A stretch of DNA of 64,000 nt from Oikopleura dioica (Eukaryota; Chordata; Appendicularia; Copelata; Oikopleuridae): positions 3,844,001 through 3,908,000 of the forward strand of contig OU015569.1 of the NCBI GenBank assembly GCA_907165135.1, in the 5' to 3' direction. Below the pieces are notes generated by a model. That model was given only the letters and a program-made list of their open reading frames with translations. It did no database searches and had not been told where the DNA came from. Of the stretch, positions 48,892 through 63,100 are shown piece after piece (the first letter of the stretch is position 1; every line of letters begins with the position of its first letter). The position numbers and the translations under genes are program-made.

Positions 48892-51148
48892 TTTTTATCG
48901 GAAAAATTAGAAGCATCGATAATTCTTGGTAAGAAAATTTTACCAAGAAAACAAGAAAAAGGGAAAATCATGTTTGTAACTTGGTGAACCCATAGCAGGT
49001 CGCAGTGCCATGGAGTGCCCGCAAATGCAGTATTTAAAAGGTCGCAGCTTGAAATGATATGAATCATATCATATGATTTAGGATGGCCCCTAAAACCAAT
49101 CAAAGCGCAGATTTATATAATACGTAATAATTAATAAATATTATAAAAAACGATTTAAATTTTCCTACAGCATCCATGATATATTGGACGTGTCTGTCCG
49201 CTGGCGATCAACAATTTTCTGATAGTCTTTTCTTCCTTTGCCCGAATGAAAATCAGCAAGTATTTGATAGATACAAGTTATTTCCTTTGAGAGAAAAGCT
49301 AACTCAAATGGCGTTAGTATTAGCGGAAGTTTAAAAATTAATATTTCGATAGAATTTTTTCTCTGTGAATAAGAGTGACAATTAGGAGAGTATTAAGACT
49401 TGTTCATAAATAATTTGATATTTCTTTCGGCTTTAGTTGAAGTGCCGAGGGAGACGCCGCCCCGAGTAGCGCCAACAGAAGCGCCTGTCTTTGTGGTCAC
49501 CCTTCTAAACTAATAGTTTTCTTCTATGATTTCGCTTTGCCGAAATGACAAAATTATTTCTTCTCGAAATTGTTGTTTCTCGGCAAAAGCATAGATTTGC
49601 TCTTTAGCTCTCATGACCACAAAAATAAGTGTTGGTGACCAAGTCCTACACCGGCCATGGTGAATTGAACGAAATCCTATCCCAGGTATATGACATCGAC
49701 ACTTAGTGTCTGATCGCTGTCACTGTTACATGAAAAATAAATGACCACTTACGCAGACCTCATCTTTATCTACTATATATGGTTGATATCAATTAGTCAT
49801 ACGCAACTTTGTTCATAGTAAGCAAAACGTAGTAAAACAAAAATATTAATGTATAAATTGTTTGTTTATTCAAACTTGACTTGACGCATTTTTTCTGATC
49901 ACAGCGTGATTGAAATCGAATCGAAATCAGCGAGCATATAATCCCGACTTACCCGTTCGATATTATATCATGATCGAAGGATTTCGGCTTGCAGTCTTTG
50001 AATGCATCCTAAAACATATTACTCTCTTCGTTTTTCCTCTCTAATTTTACTTTGTTTTGCTTTTGAATAAGTTGATAGTCATCGTGAAAATTTTTGAATT
50101 TCTTGGAGACAAAACTTCGCAGTGATCCTTTAACGAGCTTCAGCTTTAGGAAAATTTCGACTTTTAAGAAATTTAGTTGTTTAATAATTGATTGGGACCC
50201 TGAACTCGACACACATTTCAAATTATTTCTGTTCATTGACATTCACACGAAAACGCAGCTCTGCGCCCATTTTGATTAAAAATTCATTTTTGATGAACTC
50301 GCTTAATGTGAAAAATGGGGGACTCCATTTAAAGCTGAGTCATATCGGGCTCTCGATTGAGCATTGCAGAATTAAGGAAATAGCATGATTATTTGTCGAG
50401 AATCATCTACTAACGATATAGAAAGAATATTCACACATGATGTTGCTGATCACTGTTCCTGTAATTGTTCGCACTTGAGCAAAGTACATTCATCCGCTTC
50501 CACTGACACTTCTCTTCTCTCTCTCTTTTTCTTTTCGTTACGTTTCTCTAAGTTATCAATGAGGCGAGCTCATTCAAGAAGCTCGCTGTAGTATTTGGCA
50601 TTATTCTCCATTAACCATTTAGATGTGCCACTCGAGAAAAAAGAGAAATAATTAAACATTAATTTCTTCCAATAAATAAACTTGCCCAGTCGAGAAAAGC
50701 GTAAAAATGGCTTCTCCGCCGAGCACCAGATGGCGTCCTGACGCTGTGCGCTGTGACTGAGTTTGTTGCCTGCAATGTCAGCGGCAGGCGGAAAAACTGA
50801 CTAATTGACAAGACACATAGAATAGTAAATAGAATCTGTATAATGTAATGTATTCTAATTTGTTTAACACTTGATTCGGATGGAGAGCGACTAACAATCA
50901 TAGTCGTTACAGAAATTGCAGAAGTTTAATACGATAACTATTCAAAGCGTTAAAATTCTCTTAAATAAAATGTAAAATCGAGAAACAGCGATAGAGATAG
51001 TTTGTTGGATCAAAAGTAGAATCCTTGTTCTCAGGCTTGAAGTAAATACAGGGGTCGAATGTAGATACGTACAGGTAATTACAAAGTCAGCTTCACAAAA
51101 TAAACGGTGAAAGGGTTCTTTCAAATGATTATTTTTTCTAAAGTGTTT

Positions 51149-54100
51149 TTAATTGAGGTTAAGGCACACGTCTCCGGGCAGGAGAGAAATCGAGGCAAAT
51201 AGGCGATTCTTCCACATTTCCGAGCTTTCCCCAGACAGTGCAGTGGACTCATCTCGAATGACATCCCACTTTTCAATGGGATATGTTTCGCGGTATCCAA
51301 AGAAGAGGTAAACTACAAATATGTCTTATGTCGGCAGTTGATATTTAGGTCTCTACCTGATCCGCCTATTCCTATAGATAGATGTTGCTTCCTAGGCATT
51401 TTAAGGCGATTAGCCATCAGCTGCCAGTAGCTGCTACCAGCGGCAAGGCGATAAACCCTGTCACTAGCACGTGATTCCATGGTGCCACCAAAGACGAGAA
51501 TGTCGCCGCCTACAACTGAAGCTGTTGAATCAGTTATTCCGCCATTGGGGAAGGTTGGACCCGCTCTCCATCTAAACACAATTATTGATTGCTTAGGATT
51601 TTTAGTCCGACTAACCTTCCATCTTGAAGGATTTCAACAGATGAACTTGTTCTTCTTGACCCCTCCGCACCACCAATCATGACCAATCCACGCTCAGGGA
51701 CGCTTACCATGGAGCCCTTGAGGTGGTTGTGGTCTAAGTCCGTTCGCCTGGTAAAGCGCTCGCCGTCGAAGCTGAATAATTACGGTTATTTGCGTTTTTC
51801 GTAGTTTGAGGGTGACCTGTCACATCGCTGGGGCTTGTGATACGCGGAGCAAATCCAGATTTCGCCATCGTGCTCAACGCACTGATGCTGCATGAGCTCG
51901 ATTTCGCTGCGAACAGATAGTGGATCACTTATGTGACAGTCACTGCCGCTTACTTTGCAGGGCTCGCGCAACTGACCCGGATACTATTTGAGATAAAAGC
52001 GTCCTTCAAAGAATGATCAAGCGAAAGATCAAGTCACCCGAAAAACAACGGTCAACTGTTTTTTCTTGGAATAAGATTATAACATGTTTTCTCAAATCGA
52101 AATGTATAAGTTGCGCTCGCTTTCCTTTGCGTACATCATATCGCGTGTAGTACCCTCCGATAACGAAGACCGCGTTGTCCAAGGCTGCTGTACAATGCAT
52201 CGCCAACTTTGGGAGCCTCAATGAGCTTCGCTGGAGTGCACTAAGATCGGTAGAGATGGAATTATCTGACGCGTCGAAGATAGTCATGTGTTGCATGAAA
52301 GATCCTCGGCCGCCAAGAAGCATAACTCGATCACCGAAGCAGTTATGCGTTCCACAAACTGCAACTTCTTCTGGCTTCCCATCGCAATCATTTTCACTCA
52401 TGCCCTCAAGAATCGCTGAACAAATTATTTAAATCAAACTCGACTGGGATTATGTTTTTACCTCTAGTTCTTTGAGTAATTCCAGTTCCACATGACTTGG
52501 TACAAGGCGACCAGGCACTCCATTCTCCCCAACAGCTGCAGGAACCGAGATTGCAGACTTTCTTCTGGACGTCGGATTTTTTGTGACGAGTCTAATTTTT
52601 GTTTTTATGATGATACTTTCTGTATATTTACCATGATGCCGTTTCCACAGGTAACGGAGCATTTTGACCAAGATGACCACTCATCGGCCGCAGACTCAAC
52701 ATTATCAAAGGGACCTGGCCGAGAAGCTCCAGCAAAGAATGGACCGCTGTGCCCGAGTGAGACCTAGACGTTTATTTTATGTAAGATTTGTAAGAGCTAC
52801 TCTCTAAATCACGAATAACAACCTTGCTGATCTGTGAACCGAGGTCGTCGACTCGCACGTCAATTCGTTTGATTTTTTCCTTCAAACTGTCGAAAGAGAA
52901 CTCGTTTGTCAAATTAAACAGCTTGTACGCATGTTCTATCATGGGCTACTATTTCGTCCGGACTTATTTAAAATGTAAATTTAGTGATTGAGAAATATTA
53001 AATGCTTGCGTCTCGGGGATTGTTTTTGTTATTTAATAAACTGCCCGATAATTCATTTATAGCCCAAAGCGATATTCTTCATCCTCGAGTCGAGCTTTCC
53101 AATCGGCTCCATCACATCGGGAATTAGTTTGTCGATTTCAAGCTTTATTCCATCGATTTGCGTCTAAAAGCTTTCATGAACCGATCCGTATGAAGTATAT
53201 TACTAACTCCAGAAGATGGAGTTATTTTGCATTCCGTTCCAAGACTTTCGGATTTGTCTGACTTACTTTTTCCTCAGTCTCGAGTCTCTCCATTTGCAGT
53301 TTAAGAGTAGTGACTGAATCCAGGACCTCGGCCAGATACTCCCGACTAGTGATGTTGCCTGTTAAATCATCTACTTCGTTGACAAGCTGGTCGATTTGAT
53401 ATTCCATTCGCTCGATTTTCTCTCCTAGATTGTGTCCTTGTTCTGTCTCAGACTGATCGTAATCATCGGAAATGGAATCGTCAAAGCCGTTACTCTTGGC
53501 ATAGCTCTCAATAAGTTTCAAAGTAGAGTCGATCTTCGAGTTGAACTCGCTTGTTAGCGCTGCGATCTGCTCGTTATTGATAATTTTAATCTCCTGCAGG
53601 TCCCGGCCGACTTCTGATTTGATCTGACAGAGTTAAACCAGTGCGTTGTGTTACTTATGTAAACAAGATCTTTAACCTTCCTGGTCAGCATTATTAAAAG
53701 CGTCTGCATTCGACTCTTTCAATAAATCCGTGAAATCGCTGGAGAGTTTGTCTAGTTGCGTCGATAATGTCGCCTGAACGTCATGGCGAAGGTCATGCAA
53801 ATCCTGCAAGAGCTGATCCATTCGGACGTATTCATCGAACTCAATAGCTTCGTCCGTTGCTGACATGGAGTTTCTGCTTGAACTTTGAAGAGCCGTGATT
53901 TGTTGCTCGTTTGTCTCCACACGCGTCGCAAGAACATCACGCATCTCAAAAAGATCAGAAATGGACTTTCCTATCTTGTCGAAGTCATCAACGATCGAGA
54001 TAAGTTTCGTCGTCCAGCTTCGAATCTCCCGGCGGAAATTTTCAAGTGAGTTTGTATTAGAAATAACTGAAAATAAATTTCAAGAAAAAAGTGATTCTTG

Positions 54101-57100
54101 GTCGGATATTTGACAAGGCAATTATCGGCCCTTTTTTACATTTTGACCTTCGAGGATATTAATATATATTACCTTTATCGTTCAATCTGTTAAATCTGTT
54201 TTGGCAGTCTTCACCTTGTGTAGTAACAAGGGCATTCAGTTCTGCAATTCGATCAGCGCGAGAATCCTCATTTCCTGATTCCAAGCGTATAACTGTCTGA
54301 TTGACGTGGAATAGTTGAGCAGAAATAGATTCGCGGAAGAGGTCAACGCCTCGGCGGAGGGTTTCGAACGAGGTCGAACACTGTCGGTTTAGTTTATCTA
54401 CATCGCCGTCGAGATTGTAAAGAAGTGTTCTCAAGTCGGTCGAGTTCACTTTTGCGGAACGTATGTCATCTTGAAGATCTCGAATAGTACTTTTCATAGC
54501 TTTTTAGACATAAATATTAGATTGTTGTTAAATAGAATCAAGCTATTTTATCAATTCATGTTTTTCGATTAAAAAGCCTGGCTTATGATTTGGTTGTTGG
54601 CAACTGAGTCGCTCCTTGTTGATTTCAAACTTGAAATTAGTTCTTCTAATTCTTTGAATTGACCGTTGTGAGATTCAACTTTAGAATTGAGGTCGATCGT
54701 CAATCGCGCCTGGCGATCAATTTCTGAAGAAAGCCTAGCAAATTCATCTTGCTCAGTATCGGCCAACTTAACGACGAAGTTATTGATTTCAATCAAAATC
54801 AAATAAATTGGTATACCTTGGCACGCAAGCTGTTTACAACAGTGACGAGACGAGCTTGTTGTTGAATAAGATCCTCGGTCTTCTCATGGACCATTTTCTT
54901 GAGCTGTGCGGAAGTCAGGTCGTTGCTTTCCTGCACTGCTCGTATTTTTTCCTCGAGTCGGGCAGTTCTTGACAGCTTCTCCGTGATTTCATCTATTTTC
55001 TCGTCCATCTCATCAGTGTCTTGTTCCAGTGCCAGTTGCGTCGCCACAATTTTCGTCTCCATAGCTGATCTGAGTTGAGCTAGTTTGAGCTCAACATTAA
55101 ATGTGGCTTAACAAGGGGCGACTTTTTTTAATCTTTGACGTGCAAAATGAGAACTTTGTTATTATTTGGTCCCTTGCCTAGATCTTTCATTTGCTTGTAA
55201 ATTGTCTCAAAGTCGTCGTACTTCCAGAATGTCTTATCAAGCGTATTTGACTTAATTAAACTGATCAAATTAGGCCAGTCGAATGCAGATACCTTTAAGT
55301 ACTCGACTTTCGCGGAAAGCTGTCCAATTTCGCTGGTGGTATGGGCTAACCTGTCCGACTGTTCTGAGGTAGTCTGCGTCAAAGTGTCTATTAGAGAGTT
55401 AATCTGCATGTGGGTTTTTTAGTCCAACAACGTTCGGCATCAACCCGAGAGCTCATGCTACTCTCAGTTTGTGAATATAAATGCATTTATCACGCTACGG
55501 ACTTTCTAACATTTATGAGAGCTAATGCATAATTAAACCCACTCCTTCAAAACTGCAGCATTCAGCCGTTCTTCGTAAGTTCCAGCTTGACGAGTGGCGA
55601 CTAAAGTGAGTGAGTCTAGATCAGACCGCAACGAATTCATCTTCGAAGAAACATCATTCTCACGGCGAACTGCATCCACGATAGAGCTCTGGACAGTTCG
55701 GGCTAGCGCAGTAGTGTTCTGCTTAATTTCATCATTTCGCTCCATGAAGATACTTTCTAGACGCGACAGTTCCTCCTGCAGATCTTGAATTTCCGTTTTG
55801 ATATTATCCGATAATATTGACGTTCTATTTGCAAAAATCTTCAGTAAAGTTTCGCTTCCCCGCTCATCATTAAGGTTCTTTTGTAGTTCGTCCATTTTAT
55901 CCTGCACTTTTTGTTCCAAACGGAAATCGGCAATGTCGCGAGCGTTTTTGAGTCCCTCGAATTCTTGACGCAGTCTTCGGACAGAAGAGTCAACGTTTTC
56001 TTTGAAGACGATTTCTAACGATTTCACTCGGTCGAGCTCTTGTTCGGCATCAGCGACAAGCTCTTTGAGCTTTCTGACTTCATTTTGTATCACCAGTTCC
56101 TTAGTTTCCAGTGTTTTCAATTTAGCATGCAGATATTCATGCACATGTGTTTTCGCAGATTTTGTAAATGCATCAAATGAGTTTTCCATTCTGAGCACCT
56201 TTTCAGTGAGCGCGCCCTGCTTGTCCGTTGTTTCCGAAAGCGCCAAGACTAGCTTTGAAATTCCTTCACTGAAATCATCCAGCTTTCCATTGAGTAATGC
56301 CTTGTTCATGGTAAGAGTTGCTAAAGTACCATTGAATCGGTTGAGCATCATTCGATGACCATCCATCATGTCGTCAACTCGAGCAAGTTTTTCCTGGTTG
56401 TCTTCTCGCGCTTCTAACTGCGCGTTTTCCAAGCTCAACACTCGAGTGCTCAATCGGCTGAAATCGCCGGACTGGTACATTTTTTGAAGTTCTGCTCTTG
56501 TACTTTCGGACACTGTTTTGAGCTGGTTCCTCACATCATTGTTGAGCATAATAAATTCGAGTTCTATTTTTTCACTTGCTGAGCAATGCTCGCCGACAGC
56601 TTCGATTCCGTTATTGACAGGGAGTTGGTCAGTTTTTTCAAGTCTGTCTCATACTCCGTCTTCAGCTCAAGAATCTTTTGCTTTGCATCAGAAAGAGACG
56701 AAAGGACCGTTGAATTCGACAAAGAAACAACTCGCTCGATCTTGGCCAGTTGTGCAACGAACTCCTCTCCATTTGTCATCGTTTCCATGCTCTTGTAAAG
56801 GGAGTTGAACTTTTCTTTCATCGCGTCAAGATCATTCTTATTCTGTCCTGCCACAAGTTTCAAGTTGCTCAAATTTTCATGAACTGTCATCTTGATATCA
56901 GCCAAATCGTTCGAAAGAGAAGTTGAATCTTCCGTCAATGCTTCTATTTTGACGCCCTGGTTTGTCAAATAATCATCATGACTGTCGATTTTCTTCCTCA
57001 TGTCTTCAGTCTTCGAAGCTAATAACAGGGCTCAAAATAAGTTCAAATAAAAAGTTTGTTTCTAAGTTTTTTCAAATCATACGATTGCTGTGTCAAGTCA

Positions 57101-60100
57101 GAAATCAATGAATCATTAATGAAGATTCACAACGTAGACATTTCTAACGACAAAATGCATGATTCTTGGACGGAAGCCATCCAAATAATGGGAATGACGA
57201 CTAAGTTCGTGAGGACTAGGTTCGTGGGACTAGGTTCGTGGTGGGTTCTGCCAGAGTATTTAAATCGGGCTATATCGGGCACGAACCTAGTCCCACGAAC
57301 CTAGTCATCAACCCATTTCCTTCAATGACCGAAAATGGTGAAGATACAAAAAAATACATATAAAAATCCAAATTCCACGAACCTAGTCACACGAACCTAG
57401 TCCTCACGAACCTGGTCATCCATCTCCAAATAATTAAATGAGTACATTCATAAATATTTAAGCCCTAGCAATCGAAGTGTAGTCTTCTATAATATCATCA
57501 AAAAGCTTTCGGTTTTCACCGGCTTTTTTCTGAATCGCCGTCACATCACCATCAAGCCGTTTTAAAATCTCAAAGTGCTTGGTCTTCCATTCGAGAATTT
57601 CTGGCTTTATGCGATTTTCAAGTATTGACAGTTTCAAGTCCACGTTTTGATCCGACTCGTCAACGGCCTTCTTCAATTTGTCGACGCGTTCCTTGACCCA
57701 CGTTGTCTCCCTAGAGTACGTCTCGTTCAGATATTTGACACTGCTCTCGATGGTGAAGATGTTCGTCAAGAAGTTTTCTGTTGAAGTTTCAAATTTACGC
57801 ATCAAATTTGCTTGCGATTCGGACACTTCTAAGAACCGCCGGTTGAAATTTGCCGTTTGTTCGCCAATGGCGACTTCCAGTGAATAGATTTTGTCTTTGT
57901 TGTTATCGACAGTTTTGAGTTTCAAAGACTGTGAGTTTTGAGCTGCTTTCACATCTTCAATCTTATGACCAAACTCAACGATAGATGCTGCGTTTTTCGA
58001 GTAGTTTTCGAGGTTGAGTTTTAGCTGCTTGTGATTCTCGAGGAGTTTGCCTTCCGTGTATTGAACACTCTTTTGCAGTTTTCCTAAGTCATTATGCATG
58101 TTGAGAATATCATCTTCAATGGAAGAAATACGTTGTTGCATGGCTTGATTTGTCTGCTTATATTTTCTAAAAACACCGGCGATCTTGTGAATCTGGTCCA
58201 AGAGTTTTCTAGTGTTATTGGGAGGAGACTCACGTCTCTTCCTTCTTCGGTAAGTTGGCGGATCACCCCTGATTGATAATTCATCCAAGTAATCTTGATC
58301 GTCCAGAACTGTGTAGCTGTCGTAGGCTGAATTTGAATTTTTCAGACGAATAAAAAACTAACTTACTAGAATCACTACTCATATTGTCGCTAGAGTCGTC
58401 AAGACTGGCAACTAACTGAGTCGCCAAAGTTTCAAATGAAGTCGACCAAACACCTTCAAGCTGTTGCAACCGTTCATGGAAAACATCCATATCTTCGGTC
58501 AGGTAAGCAATTTGTTGGATAATTTGTTTGTTCTCATCGATTATAATAGAGGAGTTCTTGGAGACATTTCCGTCAACGAGTTTCAACGCATCCTCGTTTT
58601 GTTTCGCCTGGATTCCAAGCATGAGAATATCTTCCTTGATTTTGTCGAGGGTCTCCACTAGCTCTTTTTCCTGCTTATCCTTCTCATTTTTGACCAGATC
58701 GATTTCCTGCCCAATGGAAGCAGTAGCCTTTTCCCAGTTACGAACCGAGGAAGTAATCTCAGATATTATTTCTTTATTTTGGATTGTCTGTGCTGAGTTC
58801 GCATCGACCTCATTTTCAATTTTGTGATTCTCTTCTCTTATTTGAGTAATTTTGTCTTCAATATCTTCAATTTTTTCGGGAAGATTTAAAAAGTCATTTT
58901 CGATAGACGTTATTCGCGAGTTGATTGACATGTGGAAGTTCCTATTGGCTTCCATCGAGTTCGAAAAGATAGCTTCATTATTGCGCGTTCTTTCCCCAAG
59001 TGCAGTCACAGTTGAGTTGAGCAGTGCTTCTCCGCGTAAAATGCTTTGAACTGAAAGCTCAATTTTCTCAATTTCTGCGACAAGAAGCTGTTCTAAGGCT
59101 GAATGTTTCCCCGCTTGATGATTGATAGGAACGATGAGTTTGTCGTGCAGAATTTGTGTTCGCTTCTCCAGCTCATCCGAGTTGACCTTGGTGAGTTTTT
59201 CAATCTCGTTCGACTTATTTGCAAGCTTGAAGACGAGCGCCAGGGTGCTCGTGGAGTCCTCTTGTATTTTTTTAATATCACTTGCTAAAAAGCCCAACTC
59301 TTTCGCGTGTTCAAGGCTTTTTCCTTCGGATGCTGCGAGTCTCTGTCCCTGCCTGTCCACTTTGTGAAGAAGCTGTCCGAATTTCTTGTCTACGTACTCG
59401 CTGTTATCTGTTTGCCCGCGTAATGTCTGCTCCATATTAGAGTTGATCTGCTCTTGTAACTGAGCCACTCGTCCTGATATAATATTCATACTGTTTTGAT
59501 GTGTTCTATCGACTTGGGTGACATTAGTCGCTAAATTTAGCACCCTTGATTCGACCGATCTGATGCTCTTGAATAATTGCTCGGACTGTGGTCGGAGATC
59601 GTCATCAAGTTCTGTGAGTTCGATTCGTAGATCTTCGTAATTGTCAGTCAGTTTCATAATGATTTGACGCTGCTGCATCATTTGCTTTCGCTCCATAGCA
59701 TGAGAATCAATCAGTCCGGAAACATCACTCTTCAGAGTAACCAAACTACTCTCTATTTGAGTAACCACTGATTTGCGCTCTCGTAAGTAATCCTCAAATT
59801 TAACACTTTTGCTGCTCATTCTATCAATACTTTCTTGGTGTCGATCATATAATTCCTTATTCATTTCCAGCTTTTCAGTTATTTCGGCCGTCTTCTGAGA
59901 AACTATCGAAAGCGCTTGCTCCGCTCGATTGGATGCATCCAAGAGTTTTGAATCCAAATTAGAAACTGATGTTTTCAGGCTTTCGTAGTCCGTCGTTTGC
60001 CGGCTATTTACTCTTGCCACGTGGTCTTCTATGACCGCTAGCTTGTCTTCTAGATTTTTCTGTCCGACTTGCTGCTGTAGAATTTTAGTTTCAAGCAGGG

Positions 60101-63100
60101 AGCGAAGCTCAGATGCTGTCATGCTTGTCGTATTGACCTTGCGCAAGTTCTCGGACAGAATGTTCATCTTGGTGGACATTTCCCCGCTCAGTGATTCCTT
60201 GAGATATTGAATTTTGCTGCTCAACGAGTGCGACATTTGTGTCTTCATGACATTAATCGAGTTGTTAAATGTTGTCAGGTCATCTTCAATCAAAAACGAC
60301 ATGTCAATCAGCTGACCTTCTAGTTTGTCCTGCTCTTCTTTGATATCGGCGACTTTTGCAGATAGGTTGGCTGTCGTACTTGCCGTCTTCTCAAGCTCGT
60401 CGATTCGTTCAGACATTATTTCAATCGAGTCCTCAGAAGAAGCTATTCCATCATCAATTTTACGCTCGATATCGATGAGTGACGACTTCAGCAACTCAGA
60501 AGCATGCTCATATTTCGATGCTCTTGAAGCCAAGTCGTCCGTCAAAAACGTTATTGTCTCTGTTTGAGTTTTTGCTTCTTGAACTGCTGATGATATCTTC
60601 GATATATCATTTCTTCGGGATATGAGCTGAGTTCTAAAAGCTTCTAGCTCAGACTCAATTCCATCGGCTTTGATCGATAAAGCGGACAAGTCAGACTCGC
60701 GGGCTTTATCCATCATCTCGTGGCGCACTTCTGAAATGTCTGCTTCCAAATGACTCCTTGTTGAATTCAGATTTTCTTCAAACGATCTGCTCTTTACATC
60801 TATTTCTTTGGCCAGATAAGTCTTTAACTCGTCTTCAACGTTAGATGATCTCCTCTCGGAATCATCAACACGCTGGATGATTTCTTCATTCGTTCTTGAA
60901 ATCTCATCCGTAATTTTAATAAGCTCATTGAACTTCTTTGAGATTGTACTTTCTGCAGGCCTACTTCGCTCGACTTCATCAAGGCGTTCCCCAAGTATGA
61001 TTTGTTGTTCCTCGCAAGAATCTATTCTGGGTGAGAATGCCTCTCTCATTTTATCCATCACTCCATTCAATTGAAGATCAAAACTTTGATCCTTCATCGA
61101 GTTAGATTCAGTTAAATTCTTCTTCAATTGGGCGAAATTTGAAGTTAAAACGTTCACAATGTCGTGATCTGTTTTCATCATTTTCTTGATTTCATCAACG
61201 TGATTATCCAGAGAATTAAACTTTTGAGACAAGTTAGTAAGCTCGAGTTGGTCAACTTGAGGAACGACAACAGGTTGTTTATTGACCAGTCTTTCTATAG
61301 TCTTCTGGGTCTTGTTAAATCGTTTTTGAATTGAAGAAGAAAGTAGCTCGTAATTGCGAATAGATTCAGACAGCGTTTCAATCATTGAAGTTGAATTATT
61401 TAAACCATTTTTCGAAGCGAGGATTTCTTTTTCTTGTTTTTCGAATTCCTTCGTCAAGTCTGATATTTGTTTGGCGGTTCCACTCATTGCCTGTTCAACG
61501 ACTGTAATTCGGAGATTCGATTTCATTGAGCGTTCGGTTGCATTTGAGCTTAATTCACGGAGCTGCTCCCCTGCCAATGTAAACGAATCTATTAGTTTAG
61601 CAATGGCAACATTGTGTTCCTGTATAATCCCCTTCTGATCTTCTATGCTCATGGCATTGAGATTGATGAGTAAAAGGTTCTCCCGCGCCATCGCAGTGAT
61701 ATTCTCCATTGATGGACCAAGTTCATCAGCTATTTCACTCTGGGAATCTTTTTCTTTCGGAAGTTGAGATTCATTATTTTCGACTTTTTCTGTTAGCATT
61801 TTCAGCTTCTCGTCTATATCGGTAAGGCGTCCTTCGACTTCTTCTTGAACATCTTGCGGTGGATTCATCAAAATCATCATTCTAACATAGTTTAGATCAG
61901 CTGCCAAACTGTCGGTTAGATTAGTAAATTGTCCAGCAAGAAATCTTAGATTTGCTGTCCACTTTGACTCCAACTGCTCGATTTCGGATGATGATGCATA
62001 AGTTTTTGTCACAAGCTCGATTTCCTCGACTTGCTCAGCTTCCAAAGCTTTTTCTTCCTTGGGCGTCTTTTGGTTCATTGAAATCAAGGAAGAGTTCAGC
62101 GAGTCGATACGATCGTTCACGCGCTCCAGCTCTAGTACGTCAAGTTCAATTGGTGCGGAGGGAATATCTGCTACAATTTCTTCGAAACGACCATCGATGT
62201 CGTTGACAAGCTTAGTAAGAGCCGTCCGGACGTCCTCGACGATAATATTATCTTCGTTTTCAAGAGATTGGAGTTTTGCACTTACATCGGGGGTCACAAA
62301 ATTCTAGTATTGTTTATTCATATATAATTTTATATCATTATAAAATTGGGCTAATTGAATGAAGATTGTGACCCTTTTCAAAAGAAATAAATTTCTCCGT
62401 ATTGACTTCCAGGTCACTTTGAATGTCCTCAACTCTCTGGGATGTGACACGTTGGTAGGCCATGACTTCTTGACGAGTTGCAGAGAGCTCCCTCAGCGTA
62501 CTTTGTTCCGCTTCAAGAGGTGCGATTCTCAATTCCAGCTGCTGAAGGCGTGTTCTAAAATCAGTACTGTCGGTTTCTCCTCCTTTCGATGGCTGTGAAT
62601 TCCTGTATTCAGATTCAGATTTTAACGCCCTTTATGATTGTTCCACAATAGAAAATCTACATCTTTCGTCAAACAGCTAAAATTTGACAGCTAAAATTAG
62701 AAGTCTGGCAAATTATGATGGCCTCTCTGTGTCAGTTGAAAGAGTCAGAATGAATTGACCTTTGATACAGATGCACAAGAGCGTTAATTGCTATGACCGT
62801 TTGCACTGATGACCGAAGACGTGACTAACGCCGAAAATGTAGAACAAATCCTGAGTTCACGCTTGAACTGATCGAGTTGAGGCTGAAGTGCGTTCTTGAT
62901 TCGTCGCCTTATCGAAGGATGTCCATGAATCTTCGGTGCGTAGTCCATTCGTATACTTCGAATTTCAGCTTCTAATCGTCTGTAATTATAATGCGCCGTT
63001 GATATCTTCGTATTCATAGTTGAAAGTTGAATGTTGATATCCCGGATTTGATTACTCTCTTTGCTCAAAATTACCGTTGTCGTTTAATGGTAAATTTAAG

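Larger units (their letters stand above)
41097..51148. other. gene-poor region rich in inverted repeats
   Basis: About 10 kb without a gene I can support. It contains foldback copies 2 and 3, a TTAA-flanked element (41353-41738), an inverted repeat at 45116-45383, and a GC-rich stretch (about 46380-46830). Plus-strand frames at 44589-44912 and 46382-46837 and a minus frame at 50009-50242 have no recognisable content. Confidence 0.45.

Noticed and set aside
58084-62307. Plus-strand frames opposite the giant coiled-coil exon
   Set aside because: They are antisense shadows of a heptad-repeat coding exon.
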